Translations under genes and position numbers: made by a program
Part shown: positions 23,626 through 35,443 of the stretch, in pieces
How the letters are laid out: the number at the start of each line of letters is the position of its first letter
Numbering within the stretch: the first letter of the stretch is position 1
Assembly (NCBI RefSeq): GCF_000006565.2
Contig: NC_031471.1
Span: 744,001-808,000 of the forward strand
Length of the DNA stretch: 64,000 nt
Origin: Toxoplasma gondii ME49
Taxonomy: Eukaryota; Apicomplexa; Conoidasida; Eucoccidiorida; Sarcocystidae
Direction: 5' to 3'
The notes under the pieces: model-generated
The model's input: only the letters and a program-made list of their open reading frames with translations
What the model was told of the DNA's origin: nothing
Databases searched by the model: none

Positions 23626-25145
23626 ATACCTGCATCTGTTCAGAAAATGACGGCTCTGGACTTGGAGATGCACATGCATGTAGAGATGTATTTACAAGTG
23701 TGTCTGTACAGACCGATGCACCCAGTCAGCGGTTCTGCGAGGTACTTGCAGTTTCTTCTCGGGTGCAACACCGCCTTTCCTCCGAAAAGAAGACGCGGAA
23801 AGACGGTGTTTCCTCGGCAGACCGCACAGCCAGTGGCCAGAAGCACTGCATGCAGACGCGTTTCGAGTGGAGAGGAGAAACGTCGAAGCAAGAAAAGCAA
23901 CGGAGAGACATCGAGGTCGGCCAGTCCGAGCGGAGGTCGGGGGAGAGAGGGGGCGAAGAAGAGCGTTCTTGTGTGTGTGTGTGTGTGGCTGTGTTGTGAC
24001 TTGTTTTCGACAGCTGCGTTTTCTCACCAAAGGGAGAAAAGTGTACTTTCATTCTCGGGGAAATGGATTCTCCGCGGTGTGTAGACATCTTTTTCGAGTC
24101 TTCTCCTCCTAGAGTTTCCACCTCCGTTCTCCTTGTTGATCCCGCAGCTCAACCCAGCGTTCTGTCTTGCTCTTTTCTGCATGCTCTCGAGCTTTGCACC
24201 GTGGAAAAGGAAAGCGCGCAGCTGTCTGTTCATTGTGCCTCGCGCGGCTTGTCCGCGACGGTTTTCTCAGAGTTGTTCGCGATTTTTTCTCGCTCTTGCG
24301 AGAATCCTGACGGCTTTTCCGAGGCGTTTTCCAGACCGAGAAAGATCAGTTTTCCCAGCCTTTCTTCCGCGCCTCCTCGGTCTTGTCGGCTGTCAAGACA
24401 CGGGAGGAAATGCGAGAAATCGCTGCCCATCCGTGGTGGAAGTTCGGCCTGTTCCTCGAACTGGCAGTCCGCGTCTTTCTGCGATACATTCGCTCTCTCG
24501 CGTGCGACCAAAACGCGCTTTTCCTCGCGCTCTGAAAGGCTTTTTCCTTCCGCCTTTCCCAGACAGTGCCGAGACTGCCACCCTGAGGCATCCGGCGACG
24601 TCTGTGTGTGTGTGTGTGTCGCCGACGCGCCTTCACAGGCTTGCTCCGTTCTCAAAGATTTTCCATCCCGACCGCATTTTATACGTTGTTTTGTCTTTCC
24701 TTTTCCAGGCAGAGCACCTCTGGAGGGCAGTCCGCGTCTTTTCTCCGTAGGCGGGACCCCGAAATTCGGAAAACTTCCACCCTGCGGAAAAGCGTTCTCT
24801 CTCGAGAAAACTGCGTTGCACAGAAAAGGCTGAGGACCGGACTGAACTCCGGTCCTCTTTTACAGAAGAAAAAGCGGATTCTCCACAGAGCGACAAGCCG
24901 CGCGCATGTGCGGGTCTGGGGAACTTCTTAGAACTCAACGACAGAAACTCATCGAAAACGAACGGTCTCTCAAACGCCCATCTTCCCTGCTTTCGCGTTT
25001 CCTCGCTTTTCTTTGATGGCGAAACAACTCCGAGGCTCAGAGAATCCCCTCTCGGCTGCTCGTCTTTGAAGGACCTCCACGTTTCTTCCTCAAGTCCTCG
25101 ACAAGCCATCACGTTTTCCGCAGCAAGCAGAACATTTGCGTCTTC

Positions 25146-25158
25146 TTGATATATATGT

Positions 25159-25202
<44 letters not shown>

Positions 25203-25222
25203 GTATATGTATATATGTATAC
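25146..25222. repeat. TA/TGTATA array
   Basis: TATATATGTATACATATATATATA-type simple sequence upstream of the kinesin gene. Confidence 0.85.
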
Positions 25223-25984
25223 ATATGTGTCTGTACAATTATATGTAATTTTTTCTGAGTTTGTAAATCCTTATTTATATATGCATATAAGAACGTATGT
25301 ATATATGCATCTGTGAAGTTATCTGTGCGGTGTGACATGTTTTGAGGATGCATCGACCGTGAGTGGAGTTGCGCGGACTCCGCGGGTTTCGCATGCTTGT
25401 CTGTTTGTTTTCGAGATTTTCCTTTTTCCTTGAACTTCTCCAGTTTTGAAGTTTCCTTGCAAGAGATCTCGGAATTTGACATGCCGTCGACAAAGCGTCT
25501 GTTTTTGTCATTCCGCGCCTCTCCTCCCTCTTCGTCAACGAGAGGACCGCCCTTGCACTTCCTTCGTCTTTCTCTCTTCTTCTCGCATGCGCCTTTTTCG
25601 CGTCTCCACTGGTGTGTCTCCTCTCTCTGGAGCCGCGACTCGGGCAGCACTCAGCTCGCCTCCGATGGGCGGTGTCCTCTCTCAGCAGAGAAGCATCTTC
25701 TCTGTTTGAACTCGCCTCCTTGCGTGCGAAAGTTCTGCTCTCTCGCAAGAAGGCAAGCAGTCGCAAGACCCCCATCCTCCGCACGGCTTTGTGAAATCTT
25801 CAGAAACTTTTGGGTCGCGCCATCTGCCCGCCTGCTCTCCCCTCTCTCTCCCCAGGTCCGCTTCGCGGTTCCAGGTCTTGGTTTCCTCTTCTCCCTTTCT
25901 CCAATTTGCCTGTCTTCTGGGCCGTTGTTCGTCCTTTCGTTCCCCAAGACTTCTCCTCGTTCACCGCGAGAGTGAGGCAGCAGC

Positions 25985-28900
25985 ATGGCGGAGAACATCA
26001 AGGTGGCGGTGCGGATTCGGCCGCCGTCGTCGTTTCCCTCTCTAGCGGGACTGTTCTACTCGGAGGAACTCGACCTGAACTCTGGAGAGCGCCGCTTGCA
26101 GCTCTCAGGTCCTCTGAGCGTGGAGGAGACGAATGGCGGACGCGCTGCGGCTGTCCACATGCAGAACAAGCTGGGAAGTAGATCTGAATTCGTTTTCGAC
26201 GTCCTCTTCGACTCTTCGCAGAAGAGCGCGCGGAGACGAAGATCCCCCGGCCAGACTCGCGAGTCGTCAGACGCAGAGGCGCCCTGCACGTTCTCGGGAC
26301 TCGAGGAAAACTCCCAGGAAGCGGTTTTCGAGCGCACTGCGAAGCCGCTGTGTGATGCAATTCTGGACGGATTCAACGCTACGCTTCTCGCCTACGGACA
26401 AACAGGTACGCAAAACGGGGACAGTCTGTCTCCTGGAGGTCCGTTACGTTCTCTACAGCTCTAGACAAAAAGGCATGCGAGAGACGGATTCATTCTACTC
26501 TCTCTCCCGCATACATACCCATATATATATATATATATATGTTTGTGTGTGTGTAGATATCTATAGTGAGAGAAAGACGCAGATGTGTAGCTGGAAAGAT
26601 AGGAAGAGAGATGCACATAGATGTAGATAGCGATGGTGCAGATTCCTCCAGACAGATAGGTATGGATAGATCTGGAGAGCTGAAGATTTAGAGGCATCTG
26701 TGCATGCATATGTGTGTGTATATACGAAGGTGTCTGCGGGTACGCGGCACTGGCTGTTGAGTTTTTGTTTTTAGAGAACAAACTTCCGCGTTTTTTCAGG
26801 CAGTGGTAAAACGTACACGATCGTCGGTCCGCCAGATGGAGGCCGGGAGCGCAGAGAAGAGCGCGGCGTCTTGCCTCGAGTATGTGCAGCAAAAGGTCTG
26901 CGTAAGAATTCCGAGGTCGCACAGACAAGCGGGTGGTGTATCCGACTTCGCATAGTGTCCGTTCCTGACGAGCCTAACATGGAAGGAGAGGAGCGAAAAG
27001 AGGGAAAGCTTTAACCTCGAAGGCGTTGTTTCCTCTGAGAGGCGTCGACGAAACTCGAGACGCAGAAGCGCGAGACGAGGAAGAACAAAGGTGACCGCGC
27101 GGCGGTTGTAGAGATGTTCTCGTCGCGCAAAAGAGACTCAGAGGAGACAGAGCCGCCACCGAGACAGCGAGGACATCTTGTTTTCGTTGAAGTCCGTGTT
27201 TCCTGCATCCTCTCTTGCGTTACTCCGCATTTTGCACTTTCAAAGGCGTTTTCGTGCTCTTCGTTTTCTCTGCCGCGTCTCTCTTTCAGGCGCTGAACTA
27301 CTTGTTTTCGAAGTTGCCGACGCAGGACGGCGAGAGCGGGTCGCGAGAGGGGACTCCGTCGCGTCCTGATTCTTCGATTCTGTCCTGGTCGATGCAGGTG
27401 CAGTTCGTGGAGATTTACCAAGAGCAGATCTTCGACTTGCTCGCGCTCTCGCCAGCTCCCGAGCGAGCACCTGCTGACAGGCTCGGCGCGCCGAGTTCTT
27501 TCTCTGGACAGCCGTCGACGCCTTTTGCGGCTTCTGCGCCACCGTCGGTGCCTCAGCCGGTCAAGGACAGCGGGACCGCTGCCTCACCGCGACAGAGAAC
27601 TGAAGAAACGAGTGGAGCAGACAGCGTTCCCGGAGGCGCCCTCAGAGTTCGCTTCGACCCGGCCAAGCAGACGACGTACGTAGCGGGGGCGAGGCGGCTT
27701 CCGGTGTTCGACGAAGCGCAGGCTCTGCAGATCTTTGCGCAGGGTGTGAAGAACCGGCGCACCGCAGAGACGCGACTGAATTTGTCGAGTTCGCGCTCGC
27801 ATGCGGTCTTCTCGATTTTCCTGCAACTGGAAAAGAAGGAGCAGACGAGTCCAGGCGACGAGGGAGCAGAGAGTCGAGGCAAAGCGATGCGCAGGAAAAC
27901 CGCTGCCCAACTCCACGTCGTCGACCTCGCGGGAAGCGAGAGACAGAAAGACACTCTCGCCTCCGGAGACAGGTAACTCCCGCAGGAGCGACTGAGGGAG
28001 AGGCAGGGTGTGAGAAACGAGCGCAGAAGAGTGAGAGAGAGCCGAAAGAGCAGAGGGCAACTAGGGAGAAAGAGACACGAGAGACAAGAAGAGTCCAGAT
28101 GCGCTGGTGCTGGGGAAGGAGAGTGGAGCTGGGGAAGAAGAGTGGAGCTGGGGAAGAAGAGAGAAGGAGGGAGGCGAGAGGAAGGGAAGTGAAGGGAGAG
28201 GAAAGGAGACGCGCTGAATGTCGCACTTGATTGTGTTGGTTCTCTGTTTTGTAGGTTGCGAGAAGCGGGGAAGATTAATTACTCCTTGTCGGTATTGTCT
28301 CATGTGATTCGCGAGTTGGTGGAGCAGGGAGAAGGCGAGCAGGCGCCGGCGACTCCGCCTGGTTGCGGCGCGAAGGCTGCCCGCGTGTCTTCTTCGCACA
28401 TTCCTTACCGCGACAGCAAACTGACTTTTCTCTTGATGGACGCTCTTGGAGGCACCAGCAAGGCTGCGTTGATTGCGACGCTCTCGCCGTCTCTTGCACA
28501 CTTGGGCGAGACCATCAGTACCTTGACGTTTGCATCCCTCAGCAAGAAAATCAAGAACAAAGCCAAGGCGAACGAGGTGAAAATTTGGGACAAAGGTAGG
28601 CAGCGAAAGCGACCGGTCAAGCGCGCGAACAGGACCCAGGGCAGAGGCGGCGTTGCACAGTCTGGGGAAGAGAGAAAAGGAAGAGAGAAAAGGTGGAGAG
28701 AGTGGAGACGGGGAGGAAGAGAGACTGGAACGGCCTTCTCGAGACGCCTGTGGAGCATGCAGATTCTTTTCTGTTCTCTCTGTCAATGCGAGGTCTGCGG
28801 TAGTGGCTGAAATGTCGCCTACGACGCTTCGTGTGCATCAGACCTCGTTGGAACGCGTGTAGGGACTGAAAGAAGACACTCCGAGGAGATCGTCAGTTGA

Positions 28901-29498
28901 GAGTTCTGCGTTTCCCCTCCTTTCCTCTCTTTTCGCAGCTTCGGTTGAGGAGATGCTTCGCGACCGAGAGCGACAAGTGGAGGAAGTCAAACGCCTGCGC
29001 GCGCTGCTCCTCCAGACGAAGGGCGTGACCGAGCCGGCGTCTCTGAATCTCGAGCGTCTCTCCTCCTCCGAGTTTCTTTCTCTGATGGAAAACTCGGGAC
29101 CTCCGCACTCGAAGGCAGAGGCGGAAGAACGGGAAGCCCATGCAGAACGCAGAAAAACGCATGCAGAACTCCAGCAACGGGTGGCGCTCCTCGAAGCCGC
29201 TCTCGTCCAAGCTGCAGAAGTCCATAGACGCGACCAAGTCGATGCACAGAAACATGTCGACTCACTGCAACTCAGAATCGAGTACTACGAGGACTTCCTT
29301 GTGAGTCGTGTGAAGAGAGAATAAAGACACAGAGAGAAAACACGACGTGAAGCTTTACGCCTTGCCTATCTATATTTATTTATATATATTTTTATTTATA
29401 TATATATATAAATTTATATATATATATATATATTTATATATATTTTTATTTATATATATATATAAATTTATATATATATATATATATTTATATATATT

Positions 29499-29529
<31 letters not shown>

Positions 29530-32500
29530 TTATATATATATATATATATATACGCACAGATACAACGCGAGACGGATAAAGATACGGATTCGATGAAGGC
29601 TGAGACACGGCGAAAGGGACAGGTACTGTTTCGAGCTCGATGAAGACGGAGAAGAAGTTTCGACTAAGGTCGACTGGGTCTCGAAGTCGATCGGTTCGTA
29701 TAAAAACGAGATAGATGGATGCGTAGAGTTCGAGAGAGAAGACCGTGTAGGTCGACAGAGAGAGATGAACGGGGAGACGTGACTGTGGCTCCTGCATGCA
29801 CAGCTCAAAAGCAGATGGTCTGGACACCAACGGTGCTCTGAAAAGGATTCTCATCTTGTGTCTGTTTGCTGAGATGAGACTTTCACACGATGGAACTGTT
29901 TGAGGTGTGTGTCGATCTACCTGTATAGCGCTTCATTGGTCCACATGTGAGTTTCCAACTCTTAAACAGTTGAAAACATCGGTTTCTTTACCTGCGTTGC
30001 CCTGCCTGTGTGTCTCGCATTTTTGCTGTGCATTTCGCCGGGGGCTTCGCCCACCAGCTGGCTGCTCTTGCATGTGGTGAAGACCTACTGGAGACCTGCA
30101 GGTCGCCGTCGACGATCAAAAGGACGTCTCGTCTCCGTCCTGCCAACGCCCCTGTGCTCCGTTGTCCTGTGTTCCTTCCGTTTTCAGCGCAATCTTCAGC
30201 GACAGCGTTCGCGGGATGTGGAGCTTCAGACGCGTTCTCCGGGGGCTCTGGAGTCTCCTCTGTCTCCTGCATCTGAGGAGACAGAGCGTCTGCGTGTGGA
30301 GCTTCAGCAGCGAGAAGCGGAGGCGGCGCGTCTGCGTGCATGCGTCTCGGATTTGCAGGAGAAGGAGAGACCTCTCGTTGCGTTGTTGATTCTTCTACAG
30401 AAGCACCTGAAGTACCGCGAGGGGATGGATCGTCTGGCCGCTCTGCGAGACGAGGAAGAAGAGCTCCTCGACAGCCGGGATGACGACGCTGCGTTCTATT
30501 GCAGACAGCAGCTTCTCGTGGAACTTCTGGAAGGCATGGTGAACGCGAAGAGCGAGACCGTCGAAGAGAAGAACGCAGCGCATGCAGAGAGACCGACGGA
30601 GGCGAGTACAACGGGGACCGGCCTCAACGGAGGCGAGGAGCGAGAAGGAGAGAACACTTGGAGGAGCGCGAGCGAGGAACAAGCCACCCCGGACTCTGTG
30701 TCGACGATCTCAGACGCGGCGCAAGGACAACTTCCGACAAAGAGAGAAGACGCGGCTGTCGCCTTGCCTGTGGAGGACGCCTGGGAAAAACGCATCGCCA
30801 GCTTTGCTCAGGCAGCTTGTGACCTCGTTCGCCATGTTCGCGACAACCTTCCGGAGTCCGTTTCAGTGCCTAACTTTCCAACATCTCTCGAAGAAGGCTG
30901 GCCTGAGCACAGCGCCGCGATAGCAGACCGACAAGTCCGAGTTGAGGAGATCACCGCGCAAGTAAGAGCTTTGCGACTTCTTCACCAGTGGAGAACTCTC
31001 GAGTGAATTTCCACGAGTTCGAAGTCTTCAAAGGGCGATATGTGGATCTACACTCACGGGGGGCTTCTCACCTCCGCATGCAGTTCTTTTCCCACCCACG
31101 AGAGCCAAATGCCTCTCTGTCCTCGAAACGTAGGTCTCTCTAAGCAGAGCGGTGTCCCTCTATAAGCCGAAGGTGAGACAGGCAGTTCGACTCCTGCCAG
31201 CGAATTTCAAAATCATGTTGTCATTGAAGCTTTGCAGTTGGTGTGACTGCGTCTAGTGTCCAGTTGTTCGAGAGTGGAACCGCTTTCGCTTCGTGTGGAG
31301 AAGTCTTCCGGTAGACTGAGTTCTCTCTTTTTCTCGCTTTCCAGGTGCATGCGCTTGAGGCGGTCTTTGACGCCTTGTTGGCCCGCGGTGCGGAGATCCC
31401 TTCCAACAGTCCTCCCGGAGGCAACGGAACGCGAGACTCGTCGTTCGTCTGTCCGACCGGCGAGAAAACGGCTGAGGCGCATGCACTGGCACCGCCGGCA
31501 GTGGCGCCGTCTCGCTGCTTCTCCTCGCCTGCAGACTGTCCCTCAGACGACGGTTCTTTAGCAGAGCGCAGGGGACCTGGCACTGCGGGAGAAAGTCAGA
31601 TGCTCCGGGATCTGTACGAAGAGGAGAAGCGCGCAAGTCAGGCTCTGCGCCAGCAAGTTCGCTGGCTTCAACGCACTTGCAGGAGACTGGAGAACCACAG
31701 CGAGTGTCGGCTCTTTTCGCAGAAGAACAGCGAGACTCCCGGAGAGGCGACAGAGGCCGCGCAAGTCCTCCAGGAGTACCGTGAGCGCGTCGCGGAACTC
31801 GAGGAACAAGTCCAGCTCCTCGCGCAGAGACTCGAAGAGAAGAGAAACGCGTCTTACGAAGGCGCAGGCGTCCGCTTCTCCTCCAGACCGAGCGCCGCCA
31901 GTTCCGTCGGCAGTGCCGTACGTCGTCCCCAGAAAACTCAGAGAGAAGGCAAACGAGGGAAAGCTGACAAACAGAGAAGGAAACGAGGACTGCTCCGTGA
32001 GCATGTGCGTGTGTTCGCGGCTTTTTTCTCTCTCTCTCTCTGTATCTGTGTAGGACTAAGAGTTCGAGAAAAAAAAGAAAACAGAACATCTGCTTGATTC
32101 CAGACGTCAACGGACAAAGGCAGTTCTGGGTCCGCAGTTGTGGCGTGAGTCTCGCGCTGTTTGCAGAGTCTGCAGTTTCTTCTTTTCCTCTCTGTGTGCA
32201 GATCTCGTCGGCCAGTCCGCCTCCAGTGCCGCTTGCAGATTGCACAAGCAAAGCGTCCCCGCCCTCCTTCCCATTCACGCTTCCGCTTGTGACGGTGTTT
32301 GACGGCAAAGCGACTTTTCGAGGCAACTTTGCCATGGTTGTGTCTTTGCTCGAGAAAGGATCTACGGGCGGAGAGCAGCCGGGGTCGCTCGCTTGCTTGA
32401 GCGTTCTGCAACACGTGGACGACGGCCGGTCGTCGGCAGTGAGTCTGTTGTCCTTTTTGCAAAAATGTGGAGACGAAGGCGACGTTCAGACGCTTCTGTC

Positions 32501-32918
32501 GAGCGGGAGAGCGAAGGCTCTGATTCACCGCCTGCCGCTGTCTCAGGTGAAACGCGTAAGTCGCGTCCTCGAGTACGGGAAGAAGAAGAACCGGGGACGC
32601 AAACAAGAAGAAGGTCGCGAGGGGGATGCGACGGCCGGTCCTGACTCGGCGGACTCTACACCCGGCGCAGAGTCGGTTCCGCGAAACGACGGGAGGACGG
32701 GAGAAGAGCACGAACTGGCCTTCTCTTCCTACGTCTACCGCGTCTACTTCAAGCTGCCGATTGGCGTCTGGGGCAGTCCAGATGTGAAGACCAAATGGGT
32801 GACTGTCGCCGTCGACGAACGAGCTCTGCTGAGGCACCGGGTCACTTCCCCCGAAGCCTGTGACAAGCTGCTGCTCTCTGTGCTCAAGGGGAGTACCGCG
32901 ACGCGCAAGTCTTCTTGA
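25985..32918 (+). CDS. N-terminal-motor kinesin, kinesin-12 (KIF15)-like
   Basis: Microtubule motor ATPase. Eight exons (25985-26405, 26800-26879, 27290-27972, 28255-28595, 28939-29300, 30188-30961, 31345-31917, 32202-32918) keep phase and give about 1,316 residues. The motor (1 to about 500) has [10 protein letters not shown]-loop GQTGSGKT (138-145, its second Gly codon split by intron 1), switch I NLSSSRSH (331-338), switch II DLAGSE (about 379-384), [10 protein letters not shown] and [20 protein letters not shown]. The last pattern is closest to KIF15. The usual INKSL of helix 4 reads INYSL. Exons 5-7 encode predicted coiled coil ([49 protein letters not shown]). The C-terminal 239 residues are non-coil and not recognised. 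A small extra exon at 32104-32136 is possible. Long inserts sit in the motor after the P-loop region and near loop 8. Confidence 0.85.
26519..26554. repeat. TA and GT array in kinesin intron 1
   Basis: A (TA)n run is followed by GTTTGTGTGTGTGT, inside intron 26406-26799. Confidence 0.85.
29365..29555. repeat. AT-only compound repeat in kinesin intron 5
   Basis: TATATTTTTATTTATATA and TATAAATTTATATA blocks recur with a period near 54 bases, then grade into (TA)n. It is inside intron 29301-30187. Confidence 0.85.
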
Positions 32919-35443
32919 GAGTAAAAAACAGCGGGGGAAGAAGAGTGGGCAAAGGAGTGACAAACAGGACCCAAAAGGGAGTGCCAGATTCCGTGAAATA
33001 GAGGCAAGCGGGAACTCCTATGGTGGTGTGACCAGGTCCTCGCGCGGGACTCACGGGGAGACCTGAGGAACCCCCAAGGGGACTGGAAATGTGTGGAGAA
33101 ACGGTCGACTTCTCTCGGTCCTTCTCAGAGGAGACTCAGGCGAGAGATTTTCGCATTTCTGGACTTCTTATTGTTTTTATCTTGTCAAAAGTCGAGATTT
33201 CGTTTTCAACAAGGCGTCTCCTTTCCCCCATGCTCTGAAACGCGTGGGAAGCGTCAGTCTCTGAGGATGAAGACATCCAGACAAGAGCTGCGACGGTGGG
33301 CTTCGCCTTTGGGGACTGCTCTTCGTGACAGCAACGGGAGAACTCGAGTCGCTTCGCGTCTCGGAGTTCCCGACGGGCATTCGTCTCTCTGGGTGCGCCC
33401 TGCTTCACTGGGCGATCAAAACAAAGGTAGTCTCCACATCGAGAGCCAAGTACACGAGCCGCGCTTTTGGTAGGGTAGCACGCCCTCGTTGGAGGCTTTC
33501 CAGGGGATCCTCCGTTAAAAATGCGTCCCTCGTGACGCGAAAAAACGATGAATTGTGCGAGATTCCGGCGAGGCCTGCCTCAGGTTCTAACCGACCCGTC
33601 GGGGCGCCACGACCCTCATAATTAGAGAACATTTTTTTTCGAAATAGCGTGGATAAACGACACATGAAGAGTCGGCTCACAGCTTCCACGCACGACGATC
33701 AGTTCTGGTTCCCGACAACGGGGGTCCTCCCTCTGGACCGTCCGAAGATACTGAACATAGATGGTCAACTATATTTCTACAGTGGTATTAGCTGCATCTA
33801 GTGGCGATACAGAGCAGTCGCGGAGAGTGCCGCAAAGACGGGTGCAAAGATCTCCTGGAGGGGGGGAGCGTTTCTCTTGGACGAAACGGCATCGCTTCTC
33901 TTTCTCACCCTCCATGTTCTGCCAAGGGCTTGTATGGCTCGGCCTCTTTTCAACAACGGCAGAACTGTGAGGCTGTTACTTGTAGGAAGAGTTTGAAATG
34001 CTTCAGATGCATATCTTTTAGCTGTAGGGCCGTGTGGGCTGGAATTACTTTCAACACCGTGCACACCTGGTGATGGTTCACCATTGTTCGACAAGTGGGC
34101 GTCTGCGAGGTAGAGGGACCCGCCTATGTAAAGCTTTTTCTCAGAAGCAATTTTACATTGCTAGGCAGTTTGCATGTTCAAATAAGACGACAGCGGAGAG
34201 GGGCGACTCGCTGCACACAACCGTGCAGATCTTCACAGGTGTCTCTGCTCAGTAACTGAGAAACGATAACAGTCGTGCGCTTCTGATTGGAAGTGACTCG
34301 TCTTGAGCGGCATGCCTCAAGATTCAATAATGAAATCCGAGTCCCCTTTAGGACCGGGGGTGAACGCGAGCAAAGGTGAATCAGTCGAGTGGTCGTGGCA
34401 ATTGCAATTATGTAAACTCGAGAAAATATGGCATCGGAGAATACATGTGAACGGGGGCAGATCCAGGAGTCGCTGCTTCTCGAAAAGAACAACAGCAAAG
34501 AGCTCTTGACAGTACTGAGCATAACGTCGGATTCAAGCGAAGTTGCGTGTTCACAAACAAACCTCCTGACCGCTTCAACCCAACAATACATGGGCACAAG
34601 TACTCACAACCATGCAGGTTGTCATTTACATATATATGTATATATGTATATATATATATATATATGTGAATGACAACCTGCATATGGTGGTGGTAGCGTC
34701 TGCGTGCGGTGGCATTCGATATTGAAAAGGTGGAATTAAGGTCTTCCACTGGCTCTTCTGAAGACGATGCACGTTTCACTAGCTACAGAGACGACAGATT
34801 CTGGCGGTGAATTCTGCGTGTCCTCGTTTTTGGTTCCCGTAAAGTAAAAAGCAGCGAAGCGGCAACAGTCCACAGCAAATGTCCTGCCCGCCAAGAGATG
34901 CAGATGTCGTCGGCCTTGAGTTCCGCAAAGCATTTCAAGCGTCTGTTTCTCCTCGTTTGCAATGAAGCAAGTCTTTAATTGGAGATGTGTTCTGTTAAGT
35001 CCTGCAGGACTTCTGCGCGGAAATACACGCAAAGATGGATGGGCATTGATGGCATGGGGAGAAATGGGAGATTTGAGGAGCGAACGTTTTGTAATTGAGT
35101 CACAAGTGTCCATCCGTCTGTTGAGGTTCCTGGAAATCGCTCTTGTCTTGGAGTCGAGGTGGCTCAAGAATACATCTTGTTTACCACGCAGTATCTTCTC
35201 AGGTTTCTTGTCTCCTTCAAATAAAACAAAGGCAAACGACACGAAATTTCGACGCGCGAACTTCGGCTCCCGCCTCGAGTCGAATATGAACTCTTTCCCG
35301 TGAGCATAAATCACCCTTTTTTTGCTCCGGTTTGTTCGTTTTTCCCGTCACCAAGGGACAAAGAGACTCTTCTGAAGTGACCTAATGCCTTTTGTCTCCC
35401 TGCCTTTGTCTCCATCCTCGCGTTCTCCTCAAAGGCTCTTAAA
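32919..35443. other. Spacer between kinesin and NEK genes
   Basis: No gene supported. From about 33,400 onward the texture changes: pyrimidine tracts and TA arrays become rare. The one notable structure is the long hairpin at 34612-34683. Confidence 0.5.
34612..34683. repeat. Near-perfect 25-base inverted repeat with TA loop
   Basis: Arm 34612-34636 (begins ATGCAGGTTGTCATTTACAT) pairs with arm 34659-34683 (ends GAATGACAACCTGCAT), with one mismatch (T versus C), around a 22-base TA-rich loop. It could extrude as a cruciform or be a miniature inverted-repeat element. No clear target-site duplication is visible. Confidence 0.8.

Larger units (their letters stand above)
22821..25984. other. Divergent spacer between Ctf8-Dcc1 and kinesin genes
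   Basis: The two genes are divergent, so both promoters should lie here. The Ctf8 side (22830-23080) is purine-rich on the plus strand. TA arrays lie at 23536-23625 and 25146-25222, GT runs at 23971-23990 and 24603-24619. A 256-codon plus-strand frame at 24063-24833 matches no family and contains a GT-repeat-encoded Cys-Val run, so I do not call it. Confidence 0.45.

Noticed and set aside
24063..24833. 256-codon plus-strand frame
   Set aside because: No family features, includes a GT-repeat-encoded Cys-Val run, and lies in a divergent promoter region.
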